Positions 9,583 to 19,203 of a stretch of DNA of 64,000 bases are shown here, in pieces; the stretch's first letter is position 1; every line of letters begins with the position of its first letter. The translations under genes were made by a program, and so were the position numbers. Where the stretch lies: assembly GCF_022809125.1 (NCBI RefSeq), contig NZ_JALGBI010000002.1, positions 443,685 to 507,684 of the forward strand, read 5' to 3'. Below the pieces are notes generated by a model. It made no database searches and had not been told where the DNA came from. It saw only the letters and a list, made by a program, of their open reading frames with translations. This stretch comes from Variovorax terrae. GTDB lineage: Bacteria; Pseudomonadota; Gammaproteobacteria; Burkholderiales; Burkholderiaceae_C.

Positions 9583-10740
9583 TTACTTCTCGATCACGAA
9601 CTGGCCGCCCTTGGTCACGCTGACGATGGGCAGCTGCTGCGCGTCGTAGCCGGCGGGCTTGCCGGCCTTGTCCATGGCGCGGCGGAACTGGAAGGCGCCC
9701 GTGGCGCCGGTCCATTTCACGTTGGGCAGGGCGTCGCGCAGCGCGCTGCGGTCGGCGGCCAGGTTGCCCGAGAGCTTGACCTGCTTGATGGCCTGGGCCG
9801 CGATGTGCATCGCGTCATAGGCCTGGGCGGCGAACTGGTCGGGCTGGGTCTTGAACTTGTCGTTGTAGGCCTTGACGAACTTGCTGTTCTCCGGCGTGCT
9901 GTTGCTCGACGACCAGGGGCTGCCGACGTACAGGCCTTCGGCCTTGTCCTTGGCCAGGTCGAAGATCTTGACCGAGTTCATGCCGTTGCCGCCGATGAAG
10001 GGCACGTTGATGCCGAGCTGGCGGGCCTGCACCATGATGGGCGCGCCTTCGGCCAGCAGGGCCGACAGCACGATGGCGTCGGGGTTGCCGGCCTTGATCT
10101 TGGTGAGCTGGGCCTTGAAGTCGACGTCGCCCTTGGCGAAGGTTTCGGTGGCAGTGACCGGGATCTTCAGGTCTTCCAGCGCCTTCTTGAAGTTGTCGTA
10201 GCCGCTCTTGGTGAACACGTCGTCATTGCCGTAGAGCACGGCGACCTTCTTCACGTTCGACTTCTTGACCGCCATCTTGATGGTCTCGGGCAGCACGTCG
10301 GCTTCGGTCACGGAGTTGCGGAACACGTAGTCGCCGATCGAGGTGATGCCGTCGGCGGTGTTGGAGGTGCCGAAGGCCACGGTCTTGCCGGCCTGGGCGA
10401 TCGGGTCGGCGGCCTGGGCCGAGTTGGACAGCGTGGGGCCGAACACCATCAGCACCTTGTCCTGGAAGATCAGTTTCTTGAAGACGTTGATGGCTTCTTC
10501 CTTCTTGCCCTGCTCGTCCTCGATCACCAGTTCCAGCTTGTTGCCGTTGACGCCGCCGGCGGCGTTGATCTCGTCGGCCGCCATCTGGAAGCCGTTGCGG
10601 ATGGCTGCGCCGTACTGGGCGGCACCGCCCGACAGGGCTTCGGCCACGCCGATCTTGATGTCGGCGGCCTGGGCGGCGGTGGCCAGCGAGGCGGCGGCCA
10701 GCAGGGTGAGCAACGGGGATTTGAACTTGAATTGATTCAC
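9583..10740 (-). CDS. livK: Periplasmic branched-chain amino acid-type substrate-binding protein
   Basis: 385 residues. Signal peptide MNQFKFKSPLLTLLAAASLATAAQA, cleavage before ADIKIG. The mature type I binding fold shows IKIGVAEALSGGAAQYG, ADEINAAGGVNGNKLELVIEDEQGKKEEAI and the FGPTLSNSAQA ligand loop, typical of the Leu/Ile/Val-binding family. Ligand is inferred from the linked livHMGF genes and could be another amino acid or amide. First gene of the cluster, with its own promoter region (TAGAAT at 10780-10785, minus strand). Confidence 0.9.
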   Translation of the reverse strand: MNQFKFKSPLLTLLAAASLATAAQAADIKIGVAEALSGGAAQYGAAIRNGFQMAADEINAAGGVNGNKLELVIEDEQGKKEEAINVFKKLIFQDKVLMVFGPTLSNSAQAADPIAQAGKTVAFGTSNTADGITSIGDYVFRNSVTEADVLPETIKMAVKKSNVKKVAVLYGNDDVFTKSGYDNFKKALEDLKIPVTATETFAKGDVDFKAQLTKIKAGNPDAIVLSALLAEGAPIMVQARQLGINVPFIGGNGMNSVKIFDLAKDKAEGLYVGSPWSSSNSTPENSKFVKAYNDKFKTQPDQFAAQAYDAMHIAAQAIKQVKLSGNLAADRSALRDALPNVKWTGATGAFQFRRAMDKAGKPAGYDAQQLPIVSVTKGGQFVIEK

Positions 10741-10779
10741 TGCGAAAACCTCTGGAAACTCTGGGGAGGAAAGCCAATG

Positions 10780-10785
10780 ATTCTA
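10780..10785 (-). promoter_or_regulatory. Candidate -10 box for livK
   Basis: TAGAAT on the minus strand 40 nt upstream of the livK ATG, just after the degS terminator. No convincing -35 hexamer is seen at 16-18 nt, so the call is weak. Confidence 0.35.
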
Positions 10786-10793
10786 GTCCGCCG

Positions 10794-10818
10794 ACAAAAA
10801 GACACGGGATTGGTGTCT
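10794..10818 (-). terminator. Intrinsic terminator after the degS-like gene
   Basis: AGACAC and GTGTCT form a 6-bp stem around a 7-nt loop, followed on the minus strand by TTTTTG. It is placed about 60 nt past the protease stop and just before the livK promoter. The other strand also has a T-rich flank, so it could act in both directions. Confidence 0.6.
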
Positions 10819-10875
10819 TTTGTGGTCTTTTGTATGGCTTTTCGAGGCACGGGCCCGCCGGCCGGCCCGCCGCTC

Positions 10876-12024
<1,149 letters not shown>

Positions 12025-12139
12025 GGTGCGGTATGCAATCTTCTTGGGTCGTCGCGGGGAACAGGCCGCGGCGCACCAGGCGCCGGGGCATCGCCCATTC
12101 TCCCTCAATTGCCGCTGCGGCTGACCGACAATAGGGCGC

Positions 12140-12901
12140 ATGACGACGACCCGCCACGAACTCTCGCTCGCGCTGGACGAGCTGCTGCAGCCCGCGCGCT
12201 TCAAGGACTACGGCCCCAACGGCCTGCAGGTCGAGGGGCGCCCGGAGATCCGCAGGATCGTCTCGGGCGTGACCGCCAGCCGCGCGCTGATCGAGGCCGC
12301 CATCGCCGCCCGGGCCGACGCCGTGTTCGTGCACCACGGCCTGTTCTGGCGCGGCCAGGACGGGCGCGTGACCGGCTGGATGAAGCAGCGCCTGGCCTTG
12401 CTGCTGGGTCATGACATCAACCTGTTCGCCTACCACCTGCCGCTGGACGCGCACCCCGTGCTGGGCAACAACGCGCAGCTGGGGCTGCGGCTCGGGCTGC
12501 AGGCCGAGGCGCGCTTCGGCGAGCAGGACCTGGGCTTTCTGGGCGGGCGCGCCGACGGCGGCGCCTTCGCCAGCGCCACGCACCTGGCCGAGCACCTCGA
12601 AAAGGCATTGAATCGCCCCAATGTCCTTGTCGGCGGGTCATCGGGTGCTATTAAAAATATAGCGTGGTGCAGCGGTGGCGCGCAAGGCTACTTCGAGGCG
12701 GCGATCGCCGCCGGCGCCCAGGCCTTCATCACCGGCGAGATTTCCGAGCCGCAGGCGCACTACGCGCGCGAAAGCGGTGTGGCCTTCCTGGCCTGCGGCC
12801 ACCACGCCAGCGAGCGCTACGGCGCACCGGCGGTGGCCGCGCAGATGGCGGCGCAGTTCGGGCTGGAGCACCAGTTCATCGACATCGACAACCCCGCATG
12901 A
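12140..12901 (+). CDS. Nif3-like dinuclear metal centre protein (YbgI/DUF34 family)
   Basis: 253 residues. Motifs DYGPNGLQVEG, DAVFVHHGLFW (metal-binding HH), FAYHLPLDAHPVLGNN and the C-terminal ACGHHASERYG carry the conserved His/Glu ligands of the hexameric toroid family. Biochemical role is unsettled in the literature. Residues about 157-175 (PNVLVGGSSGAIKNIAW) are encoded by a copy of repeat family A, so this loop may vary between relatives. The ATG is 7 nt after a GACAAT hexamer and has no clear Shine-Dalgarno. The stop overlaps pdxA (ATGA). Confidence 0.93.
   Translation: MTTTRHELSLALDELLQPARFKDYGPNGLQVEGRPEIRRIVSGVTASRALIEAAIAARADAVFVHHGLFWRGQDGRVTGWMKQRLALLLGHDINLFAYHLPLDAHPVLGNNAQLGLRLGLQAEARFGEQDLGFLGGRADGGAFASATHLAEHLEKALNRPNVLVGGSSGAIKNIAWCSGGAQGYFEAAIAAGAQAFITGEISEPQAHYARESGVAFLACGHHASERYGAPAVAAQMAAQFGLEHQFIDIDNPA
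12608..12664 (-). repeat. Family A repeat, copy 2, inside the Nif3-like gene
   Basis: Minus-strand reading: palindrome GCTATATTTTTAATAGC, then ATGACCCG, then AAGGACATTGGGGCGATTCA. The AT-rich palindrome is conspicuous in the GC-rich gene. The reading frame stays open through the repeat. Confidence 0.8.
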
Positions 12902-13983
12902 GCCGCGCCGCCAGCCCCTCCCGGGACGGCGCCGTCCCGCCCCCCGGCCGGCCGGAGCGCCGGCCCATCGCCATCACCCTGGGCGACCCGGCGGGCATCG
13001 GCCCGGAAATCATCGCCAAGGCCTTCCGCGACGCGCCCGGGCTGATGCGGGACTGCTTCGTGGCCGGCGACCTAGCCACGCTGCGCCGGGCCGTGCGGTT
13101 CATCGGCGGGCCGGGCCGGGCGGAGCTGCCGGTGGCGCTGATCGGCGCCGCCGCCGAGGCGCTGCAGATGCCGCCGCGCTGCCTCCCGGTGCTGCAGATT
13201 GCGGCGCCGGCGGCGCCCGTTCCACTTGGGCAGGTGAGCGCCCTGGCCGGCCGGATCGCGGCCGACTGCGTCACCTGGGCCGCGCGCGCCGCCCTGCGCG
13301 GCGAGGTGGCGGCGCTGGTGACCGCGCCCCTGCACAAGGAGGCGCTGGCTGCCGCCGGCGTGCCGTTTCCGGGTCACACCGAGCTGCTGCAGGCCGAGGC
13401 GGCGGCGTTCCTGGGGCGGCCCGTGGCCGAGGTGCCGGTGCGCATGATGCTGGCCAACGACGAACTGCGCACCGTGCTGGTGAGCATTCACGTGTCGCTG
13501 CGCGAGGCGATCGAGGCCGTGACCTTCGACAATGTCTTGCAGACTCTGCGCATTACGCACGAATCTGTGGGGACGGCGCTACAGCGCCCGCCGCGCATCG
13601 GCGTCGCCGGCCTGAATCCGCATGCGGGCGAGGGCGGGCTGTTCGGCCGCGAGGAGATCGACACCATCCTGCCGGCCGTGCGTGCGGCGCAGGCCGACGG
13701 CCTGGCGGTCAGCGGCCCGTTTGCGCCCGACACGATCTTCATGCGGGCGCGCCGCGGCGAGTTCGACGTGGTGGTGGCGATGTACCACGACCAGGGGCTG
13801 ATTCCCGTGAAATACCTCGGCGTGGAGCAGGGCGTGAACGTCACGCTGGGCCTGCCGCTGGTGCGCACCAGTCCCGACCATGGCACGGCCTTCGACATCG
13901 CGGGCACCGGGCGGGCCGATGCGTCCAGCCTGCTCGAGGCGATCCGCATGGCGCGCCGGCTCGGCGCCGGTGTTTCCGAGTGA
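12898..13983 (+). CDS. pdxA: PdxA, 4-hydroxythreonine-4-phosphate dehydrogenase
   Basis: 361 residues. Oxidises 4-phosphohydroxy-L-threonine with NAD in pyridoxal 5'-phosphate synthesis. Seen are ITLGDPAGIGPEI at the start of the domain, TAPLHKEAL and FPGHTELL (metal-binding His), NPHAGEGGLFG, and MYHDQGLIPVKYLGVEQGVNVTLGLP with the third metal His. The N-terminus has about 20 extra Pro/Arg-rich residues. Start overlaps the previous stop by 4 nt. Confidence 0.95.
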   Translation: MSRAASPSRDGAVPPPGRPERRPIAITLGDPAGIGPEIIAKAFRDAPGLMRDCFVAGDLATLRRAVRFIGGPGRAELPVALIGAAAEALQMPPRCLPVLQIAAPAAPVPLGQVSALAGRIAADCVTWAARAALRGEVAALVTAPLHKEALAAAGVPFPGHTELLQAEAAAFLGRPVAEVPVRMMLANDELRTVLVSIHVSLREAIEAVTFDNVLQTLRITHESVGTALQRPPRIGVAGLNPHAGEGGLFGREEIDTILPAVRAAQADGLAVSGPFAPDTIFMRARRGEFDVVVAMYHDQGLIPVKYLGVEQGVNVTLGLPLVRTSPDHGTAFDIAGTGRADASSLLEAIRMARRLGAGVSE

Positions 13984-13987
13984 AATC

Positions 13988-14036
13988 GGGCCGAGGTCCA
14001 GGTGGGGCGGACCTCGGTAGCTATGAAAACTGTAGC
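13988..14036 (-). repeat. Family A repeat, copy 3
   Basis: Minus-strand reading: GCTACAGTTTTCATAGC, then CCGAGGTCCGCC, then CACCTGGACCTCGGCC. It fills the 61-nt convergent gap between pdxA and mscL and could also act as a bidirectional hairpin. Confidence 0.8.
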
Positions 14037-14044
14037 GCCCGGGT

Positions 14045-14473
14045 TTACTTCTTCAGGCTGTCGCGGATCTCGCGCAGCAGCACGATGTCCTCGGGCGGCG
14101 CGGCCGGGGCGGGCGCGGGCGCCGGTTCCGAGCGCTTGAGCCGGTTGATCTGCTTGACCATGAGGAAGATGATGAACGCCAGGATCGCGAAATTGACCGC
14201 CACCGTGATGAAGTTGCCGTAGGCGAAGACCGGGACGCCGGCTTTCTTCAGCGCGTCCAGCGTCGTGGCCGTGCCCGGCGGCACGTTGCCCAGCACCAGG
14301 AACAGGTTGGAGAAGTCGAGCTTGCCGATGACCGCCCCGACCAGCGGCATGATGAGGTCGCCGACCACCGAATCGACGATCTTGCCGAAGGCGCCGCCGA
14401 TGATCACGCCGACGGCGAGATCGATGACATTGCCCTTGACGGCAAATTCCTTGAATTCCTTCATCATGCCCAT
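14045..14473 (-). CDS. mscL: MscL, large-conductance mechanosensitive channel
   Basis: 142 residues from the ATG giving [22 protein letters not shown]; the amphipathic N-terminus and first transmembrane helix match the family. The second helix is [18 protein letters not shown], followed by a Pro/Ala linker and the cytoplasmic bundle [15 protein letters not shown]. It gates open under membrane tension to release solutes during hypo-osmotic shock. AGGAG lies 8 nt before this ATG; an upstream GTG overlaps that site and is not a plausible start. Confidence 0.96.
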   Translation of the reverse strand: MGMMKEFKEFAVKGNVIDLAVGVIIGGAFGKIVDSVVGDLIMPLVGAVIGKLDFSNLFLVLGNVPPGTATTLDALKKAGVPVFAYGNFITVAVNFAILAFIIFLMVKQINRLKRSEPAPAPAPAAPPEDIVLLREIRDSLKK

Positions 14474-14546
14474 GCTGATCACTCCTGGTTGTCGGGGGGT
14501 TGAAGTATTCCCTACAAAATCGGGCTGTCAAGCGCGCCGGGGGGCG

Positions 14547-14576
14547 TTGAATTCACGCAGGGCGGTCAGCTACAAT
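14547..14576 (+). promoter_or_regulatory. Candidate sigma-70 promoter of petABC
   Basis: TTGAAT (14547-14552) and TACAAT (14571-14576) with an 18-nt spacer, ending 40 nt upstream of the petA ATG. The fit is close to consensus in an otherwise GC-rich gap. Confidence 0.65.
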
Positions 14577-14616
14577 CGCGGGTTGACCCTAATAAGCGAC
14601 GTTCTTGAGGACCCCC

Positions 14617-15216
14617 ATGAGTGACACCCCAGTCGACACCAGCAAGCGGACGTGGCTGATCGCGTCCACCTGCGCCGGTGCAGTGGGCGGCGTGGCGACC
14701 GCCGTTCCCTTCGTGAGTAGTTTCGAGCCTTCCGAGAAGGCCAAGGCCGCCGGAGCGGCTGTCGAAGCGGACATCTCCGCCCTCAAGCCCGGTGAGAAGA
14801 TGACCGTCGAATGGCGGGGCAAGCCGGTCTGGATCCTCAAACGCACGCCCGAGCAGGTCGCCGAGCTGCCCAAGCTCGACGGCGAGCTGGCCGATCCGCA
14901 GTCCAAGCGCCATCCCGACGAATTCACCCCGGTCTACGCGCGCAACGAAACCCGCTCCATCAAGCCCGACGTGCTGGTGGTGGTGGGCATCTGCACGCAC
15001 CTGGGCTGCTCGCCCAGCGACCGGCTCGCCCCCGGCCCGCAGCCCTCGCTCCCCAATGACTGGCAAGGCGGCTTCCTGTGCCCCTGCCACGGCTCCACCT
15101 TCGACCTGGCCGGCCGCGTGTTCAAGAACAAGCCCGCGCCCGACAACCTCGAAGTGCCGCCGCACATGTATCTGTCGGACACCCGGTTGCTGATCGGCGA
15201 AGACAAGAAGGCTTGA
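14617..15216 (+). CDS. petA: PetA, Rieske iron-sulfur subunit of cytochrome bc1
   Basis: 199 residues. The N-terminal helix (WLIASTCAGAVGGVATAVPFV) anchors it in the membrane and is probably inserted through Tat. Cluster-binding motifs ICTHLGCSP and CPCHGSTFD supply two Cys and two His to the 2Fe-2S centre. Carries electrons from quinol at the Qo site to cytochrome c1. The ATG at 14617 is preceded by TTGAGGA; a TTG four codons earlier lies within that site and was not chosen. Confidence 0.96.
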   Translation: MSDTPVDTSKRTWLIASTCAGAVGGVATAVPFVSSFEPSEKAKAAGAAVEADISALKPGEKMTVEWRGKPVWILKRTPEQVAELPKLDGELADPQSKRHPDEFTPVYARNETRSIKPDVLVVVGICTHLGCSPSDRLAPGPQPSLPNDWQGGFLCPCHGSTFDLAGRVFKNKPAPDNLEVPPHMYLSDTRLLIGEDKKA

Positions 15217-15227
15217 GGACGACGAAC

Positions 15228-16637
15228 ATGGCTGAATTCAAGGACATCTCCCCCAACGCCACGGCTTCCGCCAAGCTGATGAACTGGGTCGACAACCGCT
15301 TCCCCGCCTCCAAGCTCTACAAAGAGCACATGAGCGAGTACTACGCGCCGAAGAACTTCAACTTCTGGTACATCTTCGGCTCGCTGGCCCTGCTGGTGCT
15401 GGTGATCCAGATCGTCACCGGCATCTTCCTGGTGATGCACTACAAGCCCGATGCGACGCTGGCCTTCGCCTCGGTCGAGTACATCATGCGCGACGTGCCC
15501 TGGGGCTGGCTGATCCGCTACATGCACTCCACCGGCGCCTCGGCGTTCTTCGTGGTGGTCTACCTGCACATGTTCCGCGGCCTGCTCTACGGCTCCTACC
15601 GCAAGCCGCGCGAGCTGGTCTGGATCTTCGGCTGCGCGATCTTCCTGTGCCTGATGGCCGAGGCCTTCATGGGCTACCTGCTGCCCTGGGGCCAGATGTC
15701 CTACTGGGGCGCCCAGGTGATCGTGAACCTGTTCTCCGCGATTCCCTTCGTCGGCCCCGACCTGGCGCTGCTGATCCGCGGCGACTACGTGGTGTCCGAC
15801 GCCACGCTGAACCGCTTCTTCAGCTTCCACGTGATCGCCGTGCCGCTGGTGCTGCTGGGCCTGGTGGCCGCGCACATCATCGCGCTGCACGAAGTCGGCT
15901 CCAACAACCCCGACGGCGTCGAGATCAAGGGCCCCAAGGCCCCGAAGGACGCCCACGGCCACCCGCTGGACGGCATCCCGTTCCACCCCTACTACACGGT
16001 GCACGACATCTTCGGCGTCAGCGTGTTCCTGATGGTCTTCACCGCCATCATCTTCTTCGCGCCCGAGTTCGGCGGCTACTTCCTGGAGTACAACAACTTC
16101 ATCCCGGCCGACCCGCTGAAGACGCCTTCGCACATCGCGCCGGTCTGGTACTTCACGCCGTTCTATTCCATGCTGCGCGCCATCACCAGCGAGATGATGT
16201 ATGCGCTGATCGCCTGCGTGGTGGCCGGTGCCGGCTTCGGCGTGCTCAAGGCCCGGCTGCCGAGCCTGGTCAAGGGCGGCATCGCCGTGGTGGCGGTGGC
16301 GGTCGTCGCCATGATGCTGTCCATCGACGCCAAGTTCTGGGGCGTGGTGACCATGGGCGGCGCCGTCATCATCCTGTTCTTCCTGCCCTGGCTGGACCAC
16401 AGCCCGGTGAAGTCGATCCGCTACCGTCCGAGCTGGCACAAGTACCTGTACGCCGTCTTCGTGGTCAACTTCGTAGTGCTGGCCTACCTGGGCGTGCAGC
16501 CGCCGTCGCCGGTGGGCGAGCGCGTGTCGCAAGTGGGAACGCTGTTCTACTTCGGCTTCTTCCTGCTGATGCCGTGGTGGAGCCGCCAGGGCCAGACCAA
16601 GCCGGTGCCGGACCGCGTGACCTTCGCTGCGCACTAA
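15228..16637 (+). CDS. petB: PetB, cytochrome b subunit of cytochrome bc1
   Basis: 469 residues with eight or more membrane helices and the four haem-ligand histidines in the helices HSTGASAFFVVVYLHMF and FFSFHVIAVPLVLLGLVAAHI. The Qo-site motif is PVWY (in IAPVWYFTPFYSMLRA) rather than the mitochondrial PEWY. PVWY is a known natural variant in beta- and gammaproteobacteria. The extra C-terminal helices make it longer than mitochondrial cytochrome b. It lies 11 nt after petA. Confidence 0.97.
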   Translation: MAEFKDISPNATASAKLMNWVDNRFPASKLYKEHMSEYYAPKNFNFWYIFGSLALLVLVIQIVTGIFLVMHYKPDATLAFASVEYIMRDVPWGWLIRYMHSTGASAFFVVVYLHMFRGLLYGSYRKPRELVWIFGCAIFLCLMAEAFMGYLLPWGQMSYWGAQVIVNLFSAIPFVGPDLALLIRGDYVVSDATLNRFFSFHVIAVPLVLLGLVAAHIIALHEVGSNNPDGVEIKGPKAPKDAHGHPLDGIPFHPYYTVHDIFGVSVFLMVFTAIIFFAPEFGGYFLEYNNFIPADPLKTPSHIAPVWYFTPFYSMLRAITSEMMYALIACVVAGAGFGVLKARLPSLVKGGIAVVAVAVVAMMLSIDAKFWGVVTMGGAVIILFFLPWLDHSPVKSIRYRPSWHKYLYAVFVVNFVVLAYLGVQPPSPVGERVSQVGTLFYFGFFLLMPWWSRQGQTKPVPDRVTFAAH

Positions 16638-16653
16638 GCTGGAGATAACAACA

Positions 16654-17412
16654 ATGAAGAAACTCATCCTCACGTTGATCGTCGCCCTGGGCTTCGCCGT
16701 GGGCGCGCAGGCCTCCGAAGGCGACAGCATCGCCTGGGACAAGGCGCCCAACAAGACCAACGACCTGGCCGCGCTGCAAAATGGCGCCAAGCTGTTCGTC
16801 AACTACTGCCTGAACTGCCACTCGGCCGCCTTCATGCGCTTCAACCGCCTGAAGGACATCGGCCTGACCGACCAGCAGATCAAGGACAACCTGCTGTTCA
16901 CCACCGACAAGGTCGGCGAGACCATGAAGGCCGCGATCGACCCGAAGCAGGCCAAGGACTGGTTCGGCGCCAACCCGCCCGACCTCACCGTGATCGCGCG
17001 TTCGCGCTCGGGCCACGGCGGCACCGGTGCCGACTACCTGTACACCTACCTGCGCACCTACTACCGCGACGGCAGCAAGGCCACGGGCTGGAACAACCTG
17101 GCGTTCCCCAGCGTCGGCATGCCGAACGTGCTGTGGGAGCTGCAGGGTGAGCGCAAGCCGGTGTTCGAGGTGAAGGAAGAGCACGGCCACGAAATGAAGG
17201 TCTTCAAGGGCTGGGAGCAGGTGACGCCGGGAACCCTGTCGCCGCTGCAGTACGAGCAGGCCGTCGGCGACCTCGTGAGCTACCTGCAATGGATGGGCGA
17301 GCCCGCGCAGAACACCCGCGTGCGGGTGGGCGTCTGGGTGCTGCTGTTCCTGGGGGTGTTCACCGTGATTGCCTGGCGCCTCAATGCCGCCTACTGGAAA
17401 AACGTCAAGTAA
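16654..17412 (+). CDS. petC: PetC, cytochrome c1
   Basis: 252 residues. Signal peptide MKKLILTLIVALGFAVGAQA, then the single haem c attachment site CLNCHS around residue 52. A C-terminal helix (VGVWVLLFLGVFTVIAWRL) holds it in the membrane. Passes electrons from the Rieske centre to soluble or membrane cytochromes c. Third gene of petABC, with a terminator-like hairpin 50 nt downstream. Confidence 0.97.
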   Translation: MKKLILTLIVALGFAVGAQASEGDSIAWDKAPNKTNDLAALQNGAKLFVNYCLNCHSAAFMRFNRLKDIGLTDQQIKDNLLFTTDKVGETMKAAIDPKQAKDWFGANPPDLTVIARSRSGHGGTGADYLYTYLRTYYRDGSKATGWNNLAFPSVGMPNVLWELQGERKPVFEVKEEHGHEMKVFKGWEQVTPGTLSPLQYEQAVGDLVSYLQWMGEPAQNTRVRVGVWVLLFLGVFTVIAWRLNAAYWKNVK

Positions 17413-17463
17413 CCCGTACCCGACGCTCAGGGGCCGCACGTGATACTGTGGCCTGAGTTTGCA

Positions 17464-17501
17464 GAGTGGGCGTGCCAGCACGTTCCACTCTTTTGATTTT
17501 T
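17464..17501 (+). terminator. Terminator or attenuator between petC and sspA
   Basis: GAGTGG/CCACTC outer stem with an inner GCGTGC/GCACGT stem, followed by TTTTGATTTTT. The T-run ends at the sspA Shine-Dalgarno (AGGAG at 17502-17506), so it could both end the pet transcript and limit entry into sspA. Confidence 0.75.
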
Positions 17502-17514
17502 AGGAGCCTCCGCC

Positions 17515-18126
17515 ATGATGGTGCTGTATTCAGGAACCACCTGCCCGTTTTCCCACCGCTGCCGCTTCGTGCTGTTCGAGAAGGGCATGGACTTCGAGAT
17601 CCGTGACGTCGACCTGTACAACAAGCCGGAAGACATCAATGTCATGAACCCGTACGGCCAGGTGCCGATCCTGGTCGAACGCGACCTGATCCTGTACGAG
17701 TCGAACATCATCAACGAGTACATCGACGAGCGCTTCCCGCATCCGCAGCTGATGCCCGGCGACCCGGTGGACCGCGCCCGCGTGCGCCTGTTCCTGCTCA
17801 ATTTCGAGAAGGAACTGTTCGTGCACGTCAGCACGCTGGAATCGCGCGCTGCCAAGAGCAACGAGAAGGCGCTGGAAAAAGCCCGCTCGCACATCCGCGA
17901 CCGCCTGACGCAGCTCGCACCCGTGTTCCTCAAGAACAAGTACATGCTGGGCGACAACTTCTCGATGCTCGACGTGGCCATCGCGCCGCTGCTGTGGCGC
18001 CTGGACTACTACGGCATCGACCTGTCCAAGAACGCGGCGCCGCTGCTCAAGTACGCCGAGCGCATCTTCTCGCGCCCGGCCTACATCGAGGCGCTGACGC
18101 CGTCCGAAAAGGTCATGCGCAAGTAA
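17515..18126 (+). CDS. sspA: SspA, stringent starvation protein A (GST-fold RNA polymerase-associated protein)
   Basis: 203 residues. Thioredoxin-like N-domain (YSGTTCPFSHRCRFVLFEKGMDFEI) and an all-alpha C-domain, as in glutathione S-transferases but without the catalytic Ser/Tyr context. The PYGQVPILVERDLILYESNIINEYIDERFPHP stretch is diagnostic of SspA. In enterobacteria it binds RNA polymerase with sigma-70 in stationary phase. Strong AGGAG, 8 nt spacing. Confidence 0.94.
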   Translation: MMVLYSGTTCPFSHRCRFVLFEKGMDFEIRDVDLYNKPEDINVMNPYGQVPILVERDLILYESNIINEYIDERFPHPQLMPGDPVDRARVRLFLLNFEKELFVHVSTLESRAAKSNEKALEKARSHIRDRLTQLAPVFLKNKYMLGDNFSMLDVAIAPLLWRLDYYGIDLSKNAAPLLKYAERIFSRPAYIEALTPSEKVMRK

Positions 18127-18224
18127 GATGGTTCTCTCGCCGGCCGCTCCGTGCGCAGCGCTGCTTCCCGAGGGGGCGCTGCCTGGGGCTGCCAGCCGTC
18201 ACTGATGAGCTGCGGACCCTGTCC

Positions 18225-18731
18225 ATGATGAATGCCCTGGAATCCACGTCCACGCGCCCGTACCTGATCCGGGCGCTGTACGAATGGTGCACCGACAACG
18301 GCTTCACGCCCTACGTGGCCGTGCTGGCGGACGACACGGTGCAGGTGCCGCGCGAGTACGTGAAGAACGGCGAGATCGTGCTCAACATCAGCTTCGACGC
18401 GACCAGCTCGCTCAAGCTGGGCAACGAGTTCATCGAGTTCAAGGCGCGCTTTGCCGGCACGGCGCGCGAGATCATGGTCCCGGTCAGCCGCGTGATCGCC
18501 ATCTATGCCCGGGAGAACGGGCAGGGCATGGCGTTTCCCGTGCCGGTGCCCGCGGCCACCGGCGACGAGGCGCCCAAGGCGTCGCCGCTGGCCAGCGTGC
18601 CGGAGGCGGAGCCGCGGGTGGTGCAGCTGGTGCCAGGGGAAGCCCCGCCGGCCGGCGCCACCCCGGACGATCCCGAGCCGCCGCGTCCTCCCGCCGCCGG
18701 CGCGCGCCCCTCTCTCAAGCGGGTGAAATAG
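18225..18731 (+). CDS. sspB: SspB, ClpXP specificity-enhancing adaptor
   Basis: 168 residues from the first of two adjacent ATGs. The substrate-binding domain (STRPYLIRALYEWCTDNGFTPYVAV to VIAIYARENGQGMAFPV) binds ssrA-tagged proteins. A Pro/Ala-rich flexible linker leads to the C-terminal ClpX-docking tail ARPSLKRVK, which corresponds to the RPALRVVK ending of the E. coli protein. The 98-nt gap to sspA holds GC-rich sequence with a possible degenerate family B repeat. Confidence 0.93.
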   Translation: MMNALESTSTRPYLIRALYEWCTDNGFTPYVAVLADDTVQVPREYVKNGEIVLNISFDATSSLKLGNEFIEFKARFAGTAREIMVPVSRVIAIYARENGQGMAFPVPVPAATGDEAPKASPLASVPEAEPRVVQLVPGEAPPAGATPDDPEPPRPPAAGARPSLKRVK

Positions 18732-18778
18732 GGCGGCCTGGCGCGAGGCCTGCCGCGCGCCGCTAGAATGCCGGCACC

Positions 18779-18854
18779 GCCGATTTAGCTCAGTTGGTAG
18801 AGCAACCGCCTTGTAAGCGGTAGGTCGTCCGTTCGATTCGGACAATCGGCACCA
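18779..18854 (+). tRNA. tRNA-Thr (anticodon TGT)
   Basis: 76 nt. Acceptor GCCGATT pairs with AATCGGC, D-arm GCTC/GAGC, anticodon arm ACCGC-CTTGTAA-GCGGT with TGT at 18812-18814, T-arm GTCCG-TTCGATT-CGGAC, discriminator A and an encoded CCA. A TAGAAT hexamer at 18763-18768 is a plausible -10 box. Confidence 0.97.
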
Positions 18855-18857
18855 ACC

Positions 18858-19169
18858 TCAATATTTCGGGGCGATTTGAACCTTCAGCCGGATTGAGGTA
18901 ACCTCCCACCCCCGGCTGCGCAAATGGGATTGAAGAGCAGGAAGCACCTGCCTCAGTTTCGCGGCCGCAGCGTTGTTGTCCACCAGCAGACACCAGGCCG
19001 CCCCCTCGATCGGGCCGGCCTGCACGGTGGGCCGCAGCGTGGCAGGGATCAACAATTCAACAGCCTTGAGGCGCTCGCTGGACTCCCGCACCAGTTCGGC
19101 CAGTCTCGCCAGCGTCGGCGAGTCCTGCGCCGCCTGGTGCAGTGTGACCGGATGATGGCGGCGGTTCAT
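18858..19169 (-). CDS. dciA: DciA/DUF721-domain protein (replicative helicase loading)
   Basis: 103 residues from MNRRHHPVTLHQAAQDSPTLARLAELVRES. The core VELLIPATLRPTVQAGPIEGAAWCLLVDNNAAAAKLRQVLPALQSHL matches the DUF721 domain of DciA, the ancestral bacterial helicase loader. It is followed by a short C-terminal strand. Divergent from the M23 peptidase gene, the usual context in Burkholderiales. The tRNA-Thr 3' end lies 4 nt from its stop. Confidence 0.85.
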   Translation of the reverse strand: MNRRHHPVTLHQAAQDSPTLARLAELVRESSERLKAVELLIPATLRPTVQAGPIEGAAWCLLVDNNAAAAKLRQVLPALQSHLRSRGWEVTSIRLKVQIAPKY

Positions 19170-19203
19170 GGCTGGGGTCAAAGATCGTTGAGGGGTCAGC
19201 AAA

